Assembly: GCA_027596035.1 (NCBI GenBank)
Contig: JADGJA010000789.1
Location: forward strand, 1 to 10,675
From: Thoreauomyces humboldtii
Taxonomy: Eukaryota > Chytridiomycota > Chytridiomycetes > Spizellomycetales > Powellomycetaceae
DNA: 10,675 nucleotides
Reading direction: 5' to 3'
Both the position numbers and the translations under genes were made by a program. Positions 1 to 7,454 of the stretch are shown in pieces. Position 1 is the first letter of the stretch, and each line of letters starts with the position of its first letter. The notes beneath the pieces are model-generated. The model made no database searches, was not told the DNA's origin, and was given only the letters and a program-made list of their open reading frames with translations.

Positions 1-47
1 CTCTCTAACTCGTCTTCTTTTCCTGACATACCCCCTCCCCCACCCAG

Positions 48-703
48 AACAAAAGAAGCTCCTCCTCCATCAAACCGAAGCCGGGCTAGAGGAACTCGAC
101 GAGATCGTGTCCCAGATGGAAGTGGAGCTCGCCTCGCTCTCGGCGTCGGTTCGGATGCGACTGGCGGGACGGGTCCGTTCGTCCAAGGACGACATCAAGA
201 AGCTCCGTCGGGACCATCAGAAGGCGACGCAGGGGTCCGAGCGGGACCAGCTACTCAACCGGGGTGGCTCCCACGTCGTGGACTTTGAGGTGTCCAGTCA
301 GGACCAGAGGAGCAGGTTGATCAACGGGACCGAGAGGCTTCAGGAAGGGAGCAGGAGGTTGGAGGATGCGAGGAGGTTGGCCATGGAGACGGAGACAATC
401 GGCATCGCCACCTTGGACGATCTGAGCAGGCAGAGGGAGCAGATCCTGAGGACGAGGGATACCCTCTCCACGGCCGATACCTGGATAACGAAGAGTCAGG
501 GGGCTCTGAGGGGCATGCAGCGGAGGTGAGTCCTTCTTGGATCCTAGCTGGGCGTGTCTGGGCCACAACTTGAAGTTGACGGGGGGGACCCCCTTGTCGT
601 CCCGATTGTTTCCAGGATGATCCAGAACAAGGTTCTCACCTTTGGCATCATCATCATGCTCATCATCATCATCATCGCGATCATCTGGCTCAAGTGGTTC
701 TAA
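48..703 (+). CDS. VTI1: VTI1-like Qb-SNARE (5' end outside window)
   Basis: This is a tail-anchored SNARE that drives Golgi, endosome and vacuole membrane fusion as the Qb helix of several SNARE bundles. Two exons are visible: 48-525 and 616-703. The exon before them lies outside the window; positions 1-47 are the end of its intron, with a CTAAC branch point and a CCCAG acceptor. A 90-nt intron (526-615, GTGAGT...TTTCCAG) splits an Arg codon. About 187 residues are readable. They give the end of the N-terminal helical domain, then a SNARE motif with the Vti1 signatures SRLINGTERL, LEDARRLAMETE and LSRQREQI; the Gln in the last is probably the ionic-layer residue. The protein ends in a membrane anchor built from an ATC-rich codon run and closing LKWF, followed by TAA. 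Identification is firm. The neighbouring oxidase gene converges on it. Confidence 0.92.
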
Positions 704-962
704 GAGCCGGTTGCAGCGGAAGAAGACACCACCTCCCTCCTCTGTTCTTATCGAAGAAAGTATAAATGCCTCATCGTTCTGTATCGATTTCGCTTCGCAC
801 TCTTGGTAACTCCTCCGCAGCTCAGCTTTGGATGTGGCTATATGCATATATGAGGTGCAGCAAAGGGTAAAAAAAAACCAGAATAAGCTGGCTCCCCAGA
901 CGAATGGCTCATCGAACCACAAACCAAGAGAGTGCGGGGAACACAGAAAACAACACTCTTGC
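704..962. other. Convergent gap between VTI1 and the oxidase gene
   Basis: These 259 bp separate the two stop codons and should hold both 3' UTRs. The stretch includes TATAAATG, an ATATGCATATATG palindromic stretch and an A-run at 870-877. I see no gene here. Confidence 0.5.
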
Positions 963-2832
963 TCACAACCTCGCTGTCAACACCGCCGTCTCGCCTCCCG
1001 CACTGTTCCTGAGTGGCGGCTGGTGCCTGACCTGCCTCCGTCCAATTTCGGCCTCCACGATCCTCAGCACCGTTGCGGCGCACCCGTAGCTACTCTGGTA
1101 TCCATAGCCACCGTGACCCACGTTGTGGACCAGGAGCACTTTGTCGTTCGTCCTCGAGTCTGCTAGACAAAAAATTAAAAAAAAAAAAAGCTCGTCAGCG
1201 ATAAGATGGGGAAAGTGGGTCTGGTAGCCATCCGTCTTTCCGTACCTCTCCACTCTGCCTCGCATCGGGTCCCGCCGACGCGCGTGGGTCGAAGACCGAC
1301 TTTTTGGTTCACGATCTCGAGCGGGTTCCCGTTCAATGACAGTTCTGGGCAGATGGCAAGACATCGCGCCACGATACTGGAAGCCGTCTCGGGGTCTGGT
1401 TCAAGGGATCTATTGGGCGGGGGATCCAAATTAGCATGAACCGGCGGTGATCTTCCCGTGTGCGCCGGTAAAGTCCTACGTGTTGTTTGCCTGATACGTT
1501 CCACCGAGAACAACGATTCCATCGTCGCGGGGGATGATGTAAGTGAAGTCCTCTGTAAGAAAGAGGTCAGCTCGTGTGCCATCGTCCTGTCACGAATTCA
1601 CTCGTCGCTAACCATGCGCGCTGCCCAGCTGGGTAACCGTATGCCTGACATGGGCTGCCCTGATGTGCACCGTCTGACCTCTCGTCGGATACACATGCTG
1701 GTCTTCCACTCCACCCAACTTCCTCGCCCCATATCCCGTGCAGTTGATCAACACCGGTGCGGCATCCTCGGCGTCGATCAGTTCGTCCACGTGCTTCACG
1801 TCCCGTTGTACCACCGTCCCTCCTTGTCCTTTGAAAGTGGTGAGGAGCCACAGGAGATACTTCGGAACGTTGATGCACACGGTTTCGTACGAGATGCCGA
1901 ACTGGCATTTGGCGGGGAGGGAGGATTTGTCGAGACGCTTGTACTTTGGGATGAAACGAGCGAAGAAAGGGTCTTCCCAGGAATCGGGTTCGTCGGCCCA
2001 GAACTCGTAGCCTGCGCAGGAGATCTGCGTGAGAGGCAGATTCTGGACTAGATCCTGCGGTTTCTTTCGATCGCCCATACCTGGCGTGATCATGAGACCG
2101 GTGCCGGCAACGTTGCATAGCCGTAGGAGTGCGTTGAAAGTGATCTCATCCCACTCTGTTCAGATGGAGGAAACATGTTGAGGTATTGCGAAAAACTGAA
2201 TCCAAGACAGTTGGCGGATACTCACCTTGCAGCCGGTAGTCATCTTTTTGAGCAAAACTCCTCCAATGCGCTCCGGCAGCTGTGAAACGGAAAACTGGTG
2301 AGCGTCTACTCGGGGAACCGACGGGCCCTCGCCGTCTCAGACCCCCCAACGAGGCAAGAACTCGTCGCATAGGGCCCTATAGCTGGCGAAAACACGAAGT
2401 GGCTGATGCTCCCACAACTCTTTGCCTTCCGCGTCGCTCGTGCCATCGACATCAGACAAGCTTCCTCCCCGCTGACAGTAAGTACCTGGCGAAGTATACT
2501 CTGGATCTGCCTCGGGACTATCCGGGAATGCCTTGCTGACGACCGTGACTTGGTATCCTCTCGCCTGCAGGACGCTTTCCAGGAAAAACACATGTCAGAC
2601 CTCCCGTGACGTTGTTGAGCCCCGCGACTTCCTTACCAAGCTAAAGAAGAATTGACAAGACGGTCAGCAAGCTGTTCGGACGCGCACCATTCCCGAGTCT
2701 ACACTTACCAGTGGTGAGTCCGATGACGCCAGCGCCGAGGACTGTGACACGAGAGCGTGGGTGCTGGTGGTTCCTGGACGATGGTGGCTTCCCCTTCTTC
2801 CCGCCGATGCTGGTCGACCTGCTTTGAACCAT
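963..2832 (-). CDS. DAO1: Peroxisomal D-amino-acid oxidase, eight exons
   Basis: This FAD enzyme oxidises D-amino acids to 2-oxo acids, ammonia and H2O2 in peroxisomes. Exons, in reading order: 2832-2709, 2640-2637, 2574-2486, 2279-2226, 2155-1613, 1552-1480, 1409-1246 and 1162-963. They total 1251 nt and encode 416 residues. The FAD-binding GAGVIG lies at about residues 33-38. AAGAHW follows the SP of the SPWAGAN-type motif. RGQTV precedes the substrate-binding part. Expected active-site residues are Tyr276 (YIIPR), Tyr291 (GGTY, same 15-residue spacing as in the Rhodotorula enzyme), Arg336 (VGLRP) and Gln373 (GYGYQ). The C-terminal ARL is a canonical PTS1. The start at 2832 was chosen because it has A at -3 and G at +4 and lies near the FAD motif. 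An in-frame ATG at 2964 would add 44 Ser/Thr-rich residues. At 416 residues it is longer than the usual 340-370. Confidence 0.9.
2280..2485 (-). other. 206-nt intron in the oxidase gene (longest seen)
   Basis: The donor after ACTTCGCCAG is GTACTT and the acceptor is TTTCACAG. The join gives SPAAGAHW, as expected for the family. The first ~145 nt of the intron stay open in the reading frame until a TGA near 2339, so unspliced RNA would add about 45 unrelated residues. It is three times longer than the other introns in this gene. Confidence 0.7.
2637..2640 (-). other. 4-nt micro-exon (CTTG) of the D-amino-acid oxidase gene
   Basis: Exon 1 ends ...ACTG at 2709 before a strong GTAAGTGT donor. 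A 68-nt intron (2641-2708) has a GCTGAC branch point and ends TTCTTTAG. CTTG follows, then another good donor, GTAAGG. A second intron of 62 nt (2575-2636) has CTGAC and ends GGAAAG. Including CTTG gives GCT TGC GTC, reading GLTTACVLQARGY, with the conserved Ala after the FAD loop. Leaving it out shifts the frame. The inference rests on splice signals, frame and family fit, not on transcript data. Confidence 0.75.
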
Positions 2833-3573
2833 GATGGGAGATACGGTATATGTGCAAGAAGATTGGGTTGCAGAATGCTGCGAGAGGGGCGAGGCGACTG
2901 TTAGGGGACCCGACCATGGGGAAGTCTGATGGGTGGTGATTTGCGCAATCTTCAATTTAGCCATCCTGTCCCGGTTTCACCCGAAGCTACCGCCACTACA
3001 ATGGGCGTTCGCACCACACAGCGGGTTCATTTCATCCTGCTCAGCACTATAGATACTGTACTGTGGCTGGTGTATAGAATGGCCTTGTCATGGCGCGGAG
3101 CGAGAGGGAAAGCAAGAGATGTGGTATATGAATCAAAGATTTCTGGGATTCTCCTGCCAAACCAAACCCTTCCCGGATGCGTACTAGAGTGCCCTCTGAA
3201 ACGCAAGATGGCCAAGCTGGTCAAGCAAGCTTGGCTGTCATGTCAGAGTGCTTGCGGGAAGTTGACTTGAGCAGTTCGATTGGTGAAGCTGACACCGAGA
3301 AACATGGATTCTCAGGCGGCTGCGCACATTTTGACTGCGCACTTCATTTAGCTTTAATGTCATGACTTCCACGCTGGGAATTTTTCATGGCTTCTGGCCC
3401 GCCACGTACGGAAACGAGCCTCGAGTTGTCGACGCCATTCTGCGGTGCATTGAGTACATGTAGGTAGTCAAGCAGGCCAAGGAGAGAATGAAAGAACACG
3501 TTTTTTTTGTCCTAGTTTTTCCTCGTATTACGGGAGCGGAACCCGCCATGGAGTCTCAAGTCGACGAACGTGG

Positions 3574-3880
3574 AGCGGAGTGGAGACGGGAGAAAAGAGA
3601 AAAAAAGGAAGGGAGGGACGGGGAGAGCCTGGGAGAGGAGAGGGTACATGTAGAAGCGGGAGCTGTCGGGAGAAAAAAAAAACATACGGGGACGGGTGAG
3701 GTCAGTGGCGCACGTTCACAGTCCCCCTGCTGGGAGAGAAAAAAAAAGACAAAAAAAAAACGGCACTCCGCCACGACCCTCTCTCTCAGCAATAGGGAGC
3801 ACGAGCGAGTGTGTGTGTAACGAGAAAGTGCTTCATCATTCTGAACTGTACAGGAGACCACAACAAACAAAAAAAAAGGA
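3574..3880 (+). repeat. Purine-rich stretch with repeated poly(A) tracts
   Basis: The plus strand is strongly purine-biased over about 3580-3660 (GGGAGAAAAGAG, GGAAGGGAGGGACGGGGAGAG). A-runs of 7-10 follow at about 3600, 3673, 3739, 3751 and 3870. Such tracts keep nucleosomes off fungal promoters, and a near-pure purine strand can form triplex DNA. The position, 300-600 bp upstream of a TATA-driven gene, suggests a nucleosome-free upstream region. A CCCCT element near 3723 resembles a stress-response site, but one copy means little. Confidence 0.5.
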
Positions 3881-4077
3881 CCCACGTTCCGGACGGTGGC
3901 CTCTGGGGACCATTTTCTCACGCTGTCCACCGCCGACAGCCGCTCTCATCGACCGCTTTTTATTTTTTTACATTTTCCCTCTCTCTTACGCACTGGTCCA
4001 CGACAAAGAATGTCCTGGTCCACCACCTTCGAGTCCATGCTCAGGGCAAGGCCCGTAATGGTAGAAGGGAGAAAGCC

Positions 4078-4084
4078 TATATAA
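4078..4084 (+). promoter_or_regulatory. TATA box of the small Ser-rich gene
   Basis: TATATAAG lies 107-113 bp upstream of the ATG at 4191. A CT/CA-rich leader follows, including an (AC)7 run at 4129-4142, and the start context is ACAATG. The spacing fits a transcript start near 4110 and a leader of about 80 nt, a layout typical of strongly or inducibly expressed fungal genes. Confidence 0.6.
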
Positions 4085-4190
4085 GGTAGAGGTCGGCATG
4101 TGCTCCCTCCCGTCTCCACACACTCGCAACACACACACACACAACACAAACGCATCCCATCCTTCCAACACTTCACGAACACAAATTACA

Positions 4191-4439
4191 ATGCGCGGCA
4201 ACAACTTCCTCACCAACTTCAGCTCGGCCGCGGCCCTCGACCCTCTCTACAACCCTAAGCTCGCATCCTCTTCCTCATCATCGTCGAGCTCCTCCCGACC
4301 ATCTTCGGTGGCATCCTTCGCCTCCTCGGGGAACACGACCAAGGACGAGACCTCGAAGGCAAAGCCCAAGAAGTCCGCTCTGCACAAGGCCTACACCCAC
4401 CAAGCCATTCACTGCGCCGTGAACAGGCCAAGGATCTGA
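4191..4439 (+). CDS. Small Ser-rich basic protein, unknown function
   Basis: This single-exon frame encodes 82 residues. It starts MRGNNFLTNFSSAAALDPLY and then has a run of ten serines at about residues 27-36. A Ser/Thr stretch, a Lys-rich segment (KAKPKKSALHKAY) and the ending HCAVNRPRI follow. I do not recognise a family. There is no signal peptide, membrane helix or C-terminal CAAX motif, so it is not an obvious secreted protein or mating pheromone. Support for a real gene comes from the TATA box, the CA-rich unstructured leader, A at -3 of the ATG, and C/G-ending codons like those of its neighbours. The low complexity suggests a disordered protein. The stop at 4437-4439 is followed by another TGA in frame. 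It could be the first exon of a longer gene, but I see no convincing donor. Confidence 0.6.
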   Translation: MRGNNFLTNFSSAAALDPLYNPKLASSSSSSSSSSRPSSVASFASSGNTTKDETSKAKPKKSALHKAYTHQAIHCAVNRPRI

Positions 4440-4804
4440 TGAGCACAGACCAACTGCAATGCGCCTTCTTGGTCTTTTGCATGCCTTCCATACCCTTGGG
4501 CCTGCACAAATTTTTGAAGCACCCACGCACCCCGATACCTTAGACACAATTTTCCACCTTCTTTTTTTGGCGTCCTCCTATCATGGACCACCCTCTATTT
4601 CTTTCTGTGAATGAACCATAATCTTTTGATCCCAACCCTTTGCTTGTTTCGTCCGCGCGCGTCTGTTTTTGCACTGGCGGGTCGCCTATCGACGCATCCG
4701 ACAGCGTTTTCCTTCCTTCGAGAGTCGAGACTCGGACCCAGACTCCGACTGAACGCGTTTGACAGCCTACACAATAATACTCCAAAAACTGACAATCAGA
4801 AAAC
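4440..4804. other. Tandem intergenic region before the UPF0193 gene
   Basis: These 365 bp hold the 3' UTR of the small Ser-rich gene and the promoter of the next gene. The stretch is pyrimidine-rich (CACCTTCTTTTTTTGG near 4555, TTTTCCTTCCTTCG near 4708) and becomes A/C-rich just before the ATG. No TATA box or gene is visible. Confidence 0.5.
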
Positions 4805-6042
4805 ATGTCCGCGAAAGCACAGCACAACCCATCTCCAAATGACCGACTCACGACACTGGAAGGCAGTGCCATACCGAACCTCAGGACATGGAGCACGAGC
4901 AGCTCCCACTCCAACAACCCACCATGGCGGAATGGCGCCAGCAGCGGCGGCGGCGGTGCAACGTCGGTCCCCGTGGGCGCAAGGGAGAAGGAGTTGAGCG
5001 ATAGTACGAGGGGAATACTCAAATGTATGCGATCGCCTTCATTACTTCTTGATCACATGTTTCTGCATTCTCCATTCCAGCCGATTTGACATTTGAGCTT
5101 TCCTTCACCTTCGCCCAGCCATGATGCACGCATCGAAACTCTCAACGACCCAACAACGATTCCTCGACCAGTTCCTCACTACCTCCGCACCATCCCTCCC
5201 ACCTCGTCCAATCGTGGGAATGTCCTTTCGACTCCCCACCTCGAGAACGAAAGAGGACCTGGACGACACCTCGGCGCTGTCCCTCGCTCGACCGGCGAAA
5301 CGGGCCATCTACGGTCGAAGACCCGCCATAAGGACCCTCGACACGATAGCCCACAGCGATGCGTTCGACTTGGATCCCTATCGACCTGCCGTTCACAGTA
5401 AGCGAGATCATGAAAAAAAAAACGATCACCAAAAAAAGACAAGAGCGTCGTTCTTTGCGGAGGGGCACATAATTTCTGACGAAAACTTGTGTCGTGTGTT
5501 TCCATCGAAACAGAGGACTACGCGGTCGAGAAACTCCGACTCCAAGCATCCATGACCAACAACGGAGCTCCCGTCTCCCCCGCCGCGGAAGGATCCGACG
5601 GGTACGAGGACGACGCGATGGGGACCGGGACGAGACCTTTGCGACGGGGGAGACATGGACGATCGTCTCGTGCTACTGACGATGGGAACCACCAAGTTCT
5701 CGACGAGTTCGACATGCGTGAGTCTATCCTTTTCCCTTTTGTTGTGTCCGGGAAAAACCGAAAAGCGACAGTTCCGAAAGAGAGATGCTAAAAGAGCGAG
5801 TTGTACAGTCATGGGAGAGATAACCGAACGACGACAGTGGTTGGACGACATGGTGGCGATGGGTCATGGGGATGCCCACAAGCGGCAGATCAGTTCCGAG
5901 ATATCGCAGGTGTGTGTGTTGAACACGTGAGTGCTGTCCGAGGTTTTGCTGAACGAGATTTTTTGCGCAGAGGATACAAAGGCTGGAGAAGATCGATGCA
6001 GAGAGGTCAAAGCATGCTGGTGTACAACGAAAATCCTTTTGA
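4805..6042 (+). CDS. UPF0193 family protein (C22orf23/EVG1-like), five exons
   Basis: Exons are 4805-5024, 5119-5397, 5514-5717, 5809-5909 and 5971-6042. They sum to 876 nt and 291 residues. Two family blocks are seen. The first is GILKSMMHASKLSTTQQRFL at about residues 71-89; the family pattern here is a Leu-Leu/Met-Met, Ser-Lys-Leu, Gln-Gln-Arg segment. The second is the C-terminal EITERRQWLDDMVAMG plus QISSEISQRIQRLEKIDAER at about 238-280, probably helical or coiled-coil. Between them lie a basic linker, DYAVEKLRLQ near 168-177 and a charged low-complexity part. The Ser/Gly-rich N-terminus makes it longer than the human protein (about 220 residues). Molecular function is not established; my recollection is that the family occurs mainly in organisms with cilia or flagella. 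The frame is kept only if intron 1 ends at 5118, not at the CCAG of 5080. It converges on ATG3. Confidence 0.8.
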
Positions 6043-6315
6043 GATCGAAAAAAAGGGGTACGGTAGAACGAATCACAAAGCAACATAGGCAGGACAAGAC
6101 ACTAGTCGACGGTCAGAGGGAACGACTAATGCTAAGACTAGGGTGAATAGGAAACGTGGGAGGCTGTGGCTCCGCGCGAAAGCGGACACGCTAGGTTCCT
6201 AGCAGAGCAGAGCGGCGATGGACTGCCCGATAGTCTCGGAAGGCTCGCCACATCTGGGTCAGGCCTCGCGATGCTGCCAACTGCCAGCAGGAGATCAGCA
6301 CGTGTTTTTGGCTTC
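6043..6315. other. Convergent gap between UPF0193 gene and ATG3, with two hairpins
   Basis: The 273 bp should hold both 3' UTRs. Two adjacent inverted repeats are visible. TCCGC/GCGGA at 6171-6186 has a GCGAAA loop, and GCTAGG/CCTAGC at 6190-6203 has a TT centre. They could help separate the two converging transcripts, but this is not shown. I see no gene here. Confidence 0.4.
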
Positions 6316-7454
6316 TCAAACATCCATTGACGTCGTGTCTGCGATGCAACAAAATTTCACGTTAGCGGAGATGGGTGAAACTCAACTTCCTAAGGCGGAT
6401 ACTTACAATCGTACTCGATGGTGGGCAGAACGCTCGCGACGAACTTCAGGAACAGCAGGAGGTACTGATCGACCCTCAGTTCCTTGCCAGCGCCCCCTTC
6501 CATCATCTGGTCGATTATGCGCTTCATGACGTTGGCATGTTTGCAAGGGTGGATGGATGCCATAGAGACGCTCTCGTGAGGGTGAGGTTCGATCGTGACT
6601 GTCTTTTGCGCGTGGTCCTGAGAGATGTCTTCGAAGATCTGTGGGGCGGTGAGGGGATGACGGGCTTCGTCGTAGCCAAAGAGCCAGACTCGTGGCGTTT
6701 GGTAGTACTTGTCGTAGGTAATGGAGACGTCGTATGTCCTGGAATGAACGCGTCGTTGAATGCCGAGAAACCCTCGTGCAAAACTCGTGTGACTGACTCC
6801 ATACCTCGTTTTGAGGATTTTGTCGCTTCCGTCTGTGTTTGCGCCTGATCGAGGAGGGAGTGATGGAGGAAGGGCTGCGGGATCCTCATCCTCCACCACA
6901 CCACCTCCCATACCATCCTCCTCGTCCATGTCCGGAATGTCATCGTAGTCGGGTTCCTCGTCGTCCCCTCCTCCGGACGCGACGACCGGCTCAGTCGCCG
7001 CAAGACTCAGTCCCTCGATCCCTTTCGCGGCCTCCGCGACCTCGCCGACCTTGTCATCCTCGTCCATGTCCCTGATCCCCTCGCCACCTTGCCCGGTCCT
7101 CCCCGTCTCCCTGTCCCTATGGGTAGCGATCCACTCTCCACCCTCTCCTCCATCGGCATCCACGTCCATCTCTCCACCGTCGTCGTCTCCGGCCCCGCCG
7201 TACTCCTTGACTCGCTGGAGACACGGGACGTTGCGGGTGATGAGGTACTGCTTGTCGGCGGGGAGGTAGTCTCGGCGCTTGGAGGTCTCCCCGGCGCACC
7301 ACGACCAGGTGGGACACTTGTAGACGAGAAAGTCACCGGCGAGGACGTACTCCTCGGGAGTCAGCACGCCTGTCTCGACGAACTTTGAGGATTTCAGGAG
7401 CGGGTTGAGGTATTCCCGAGCGGAGTGGAAGATGGAGTGGAACGTGGAGGCCAT
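6316..7454 (-). CDS. ATG3: Atg3, E2-like enzyme for Atg8 lipidation
   Basis: Atg3 takes Atg8 from Atg7 as a thioester and passes it to phosphatidylethanolamine during autophagosome growth. Exons are 7454-6805, 6738-6407 and 6338-6316, giving 334 residues. The N-terminus has the membrane-sensing helix region ([20 protein letters not shown]) and then [18 protein letters not shown] and [16 protein letters not shown]. Residues about 85-210 form the acidic, Gly-rich flexible loop with [13 protein letters not shown] (170-173) inside it fits an Atg8-interacting motif. The E2 core follows: [20 protein letters not shown], then [10 protein letters not shown] with catalytic Cys282. The tail is LPTIEYDYTTSMDV. 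The first intron (6739-6804, 66 nt) has no in-frame stop, but removing it restores [13 protein letters not shown] exactly. The last intron has a CTAAC branch point. The ATG has A at -3 and G at +4. Confidence 0.95.

Larger units (their letters stand above)
2833..4190. other. Long divergent intergenic region, no recognised gene
   Basis: These 1358 bp lie between the start of the oxidase gene and the start of the small Ser-rich gene. The open frames inside are short, show no family motif and overlap each other on both strands. The left part (2833-3470) should hold the oxidase promoter and possibly a longer oxidase N-terminus, since the frame is open back to an ATG at 2964. The right part (about 3480-3880) is rich in A-tracts and purines and leads to a TATA box at 4078. 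Confidence 0.6.

Noticed and set aside
251..922. 223-codon minus-strand open frame with an Asp-rich run
   Set aside because: It is the antisense of VTI1. The Asp run is simply the reverse strand of the ATC repeat coding for the membrane anchor.
1553..1612. A 51-nt (1553-1603 region) or 42-nt intron instead of the 60-nt oxidase intron
   Set aside because: Both keep the frame, but only the 60-nt version uses the CTGAC branch point with the TTTCTTACAG acceptor and leaves VTQLGSAH followed by EDFTYIIPR.
1458..2051. 197-codon plus-strand open frame
   Set aside because: It lies antisense to well-supported oxidase exons and shows no family motif.
2702..2709. Alternative join using a GTGTAG donor and skipping the 4-nt exon
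   Set aside because: It keeps the frame but needs a poor donor beside a near-perfect GTAAGTGT and loses the conserved Ala after the FAD loop. It is kept as the main rival model.
2833..2964. Oxidase start at the upstream ATG (2964)
   Set aside because: It would add 44 Ser/Thr-rich residues with no family counterpart. The ATG at 2832 has an equally good context and is nearer the FAD motif. It is not excluded.
3488..4058. Several overlapping Arg/Glu/Lys-rich frames on both strands
   Set aside because: They are low-complexity products of purine and A-tract DNA, with no homology-like signature, and lie in a promoter-like region.
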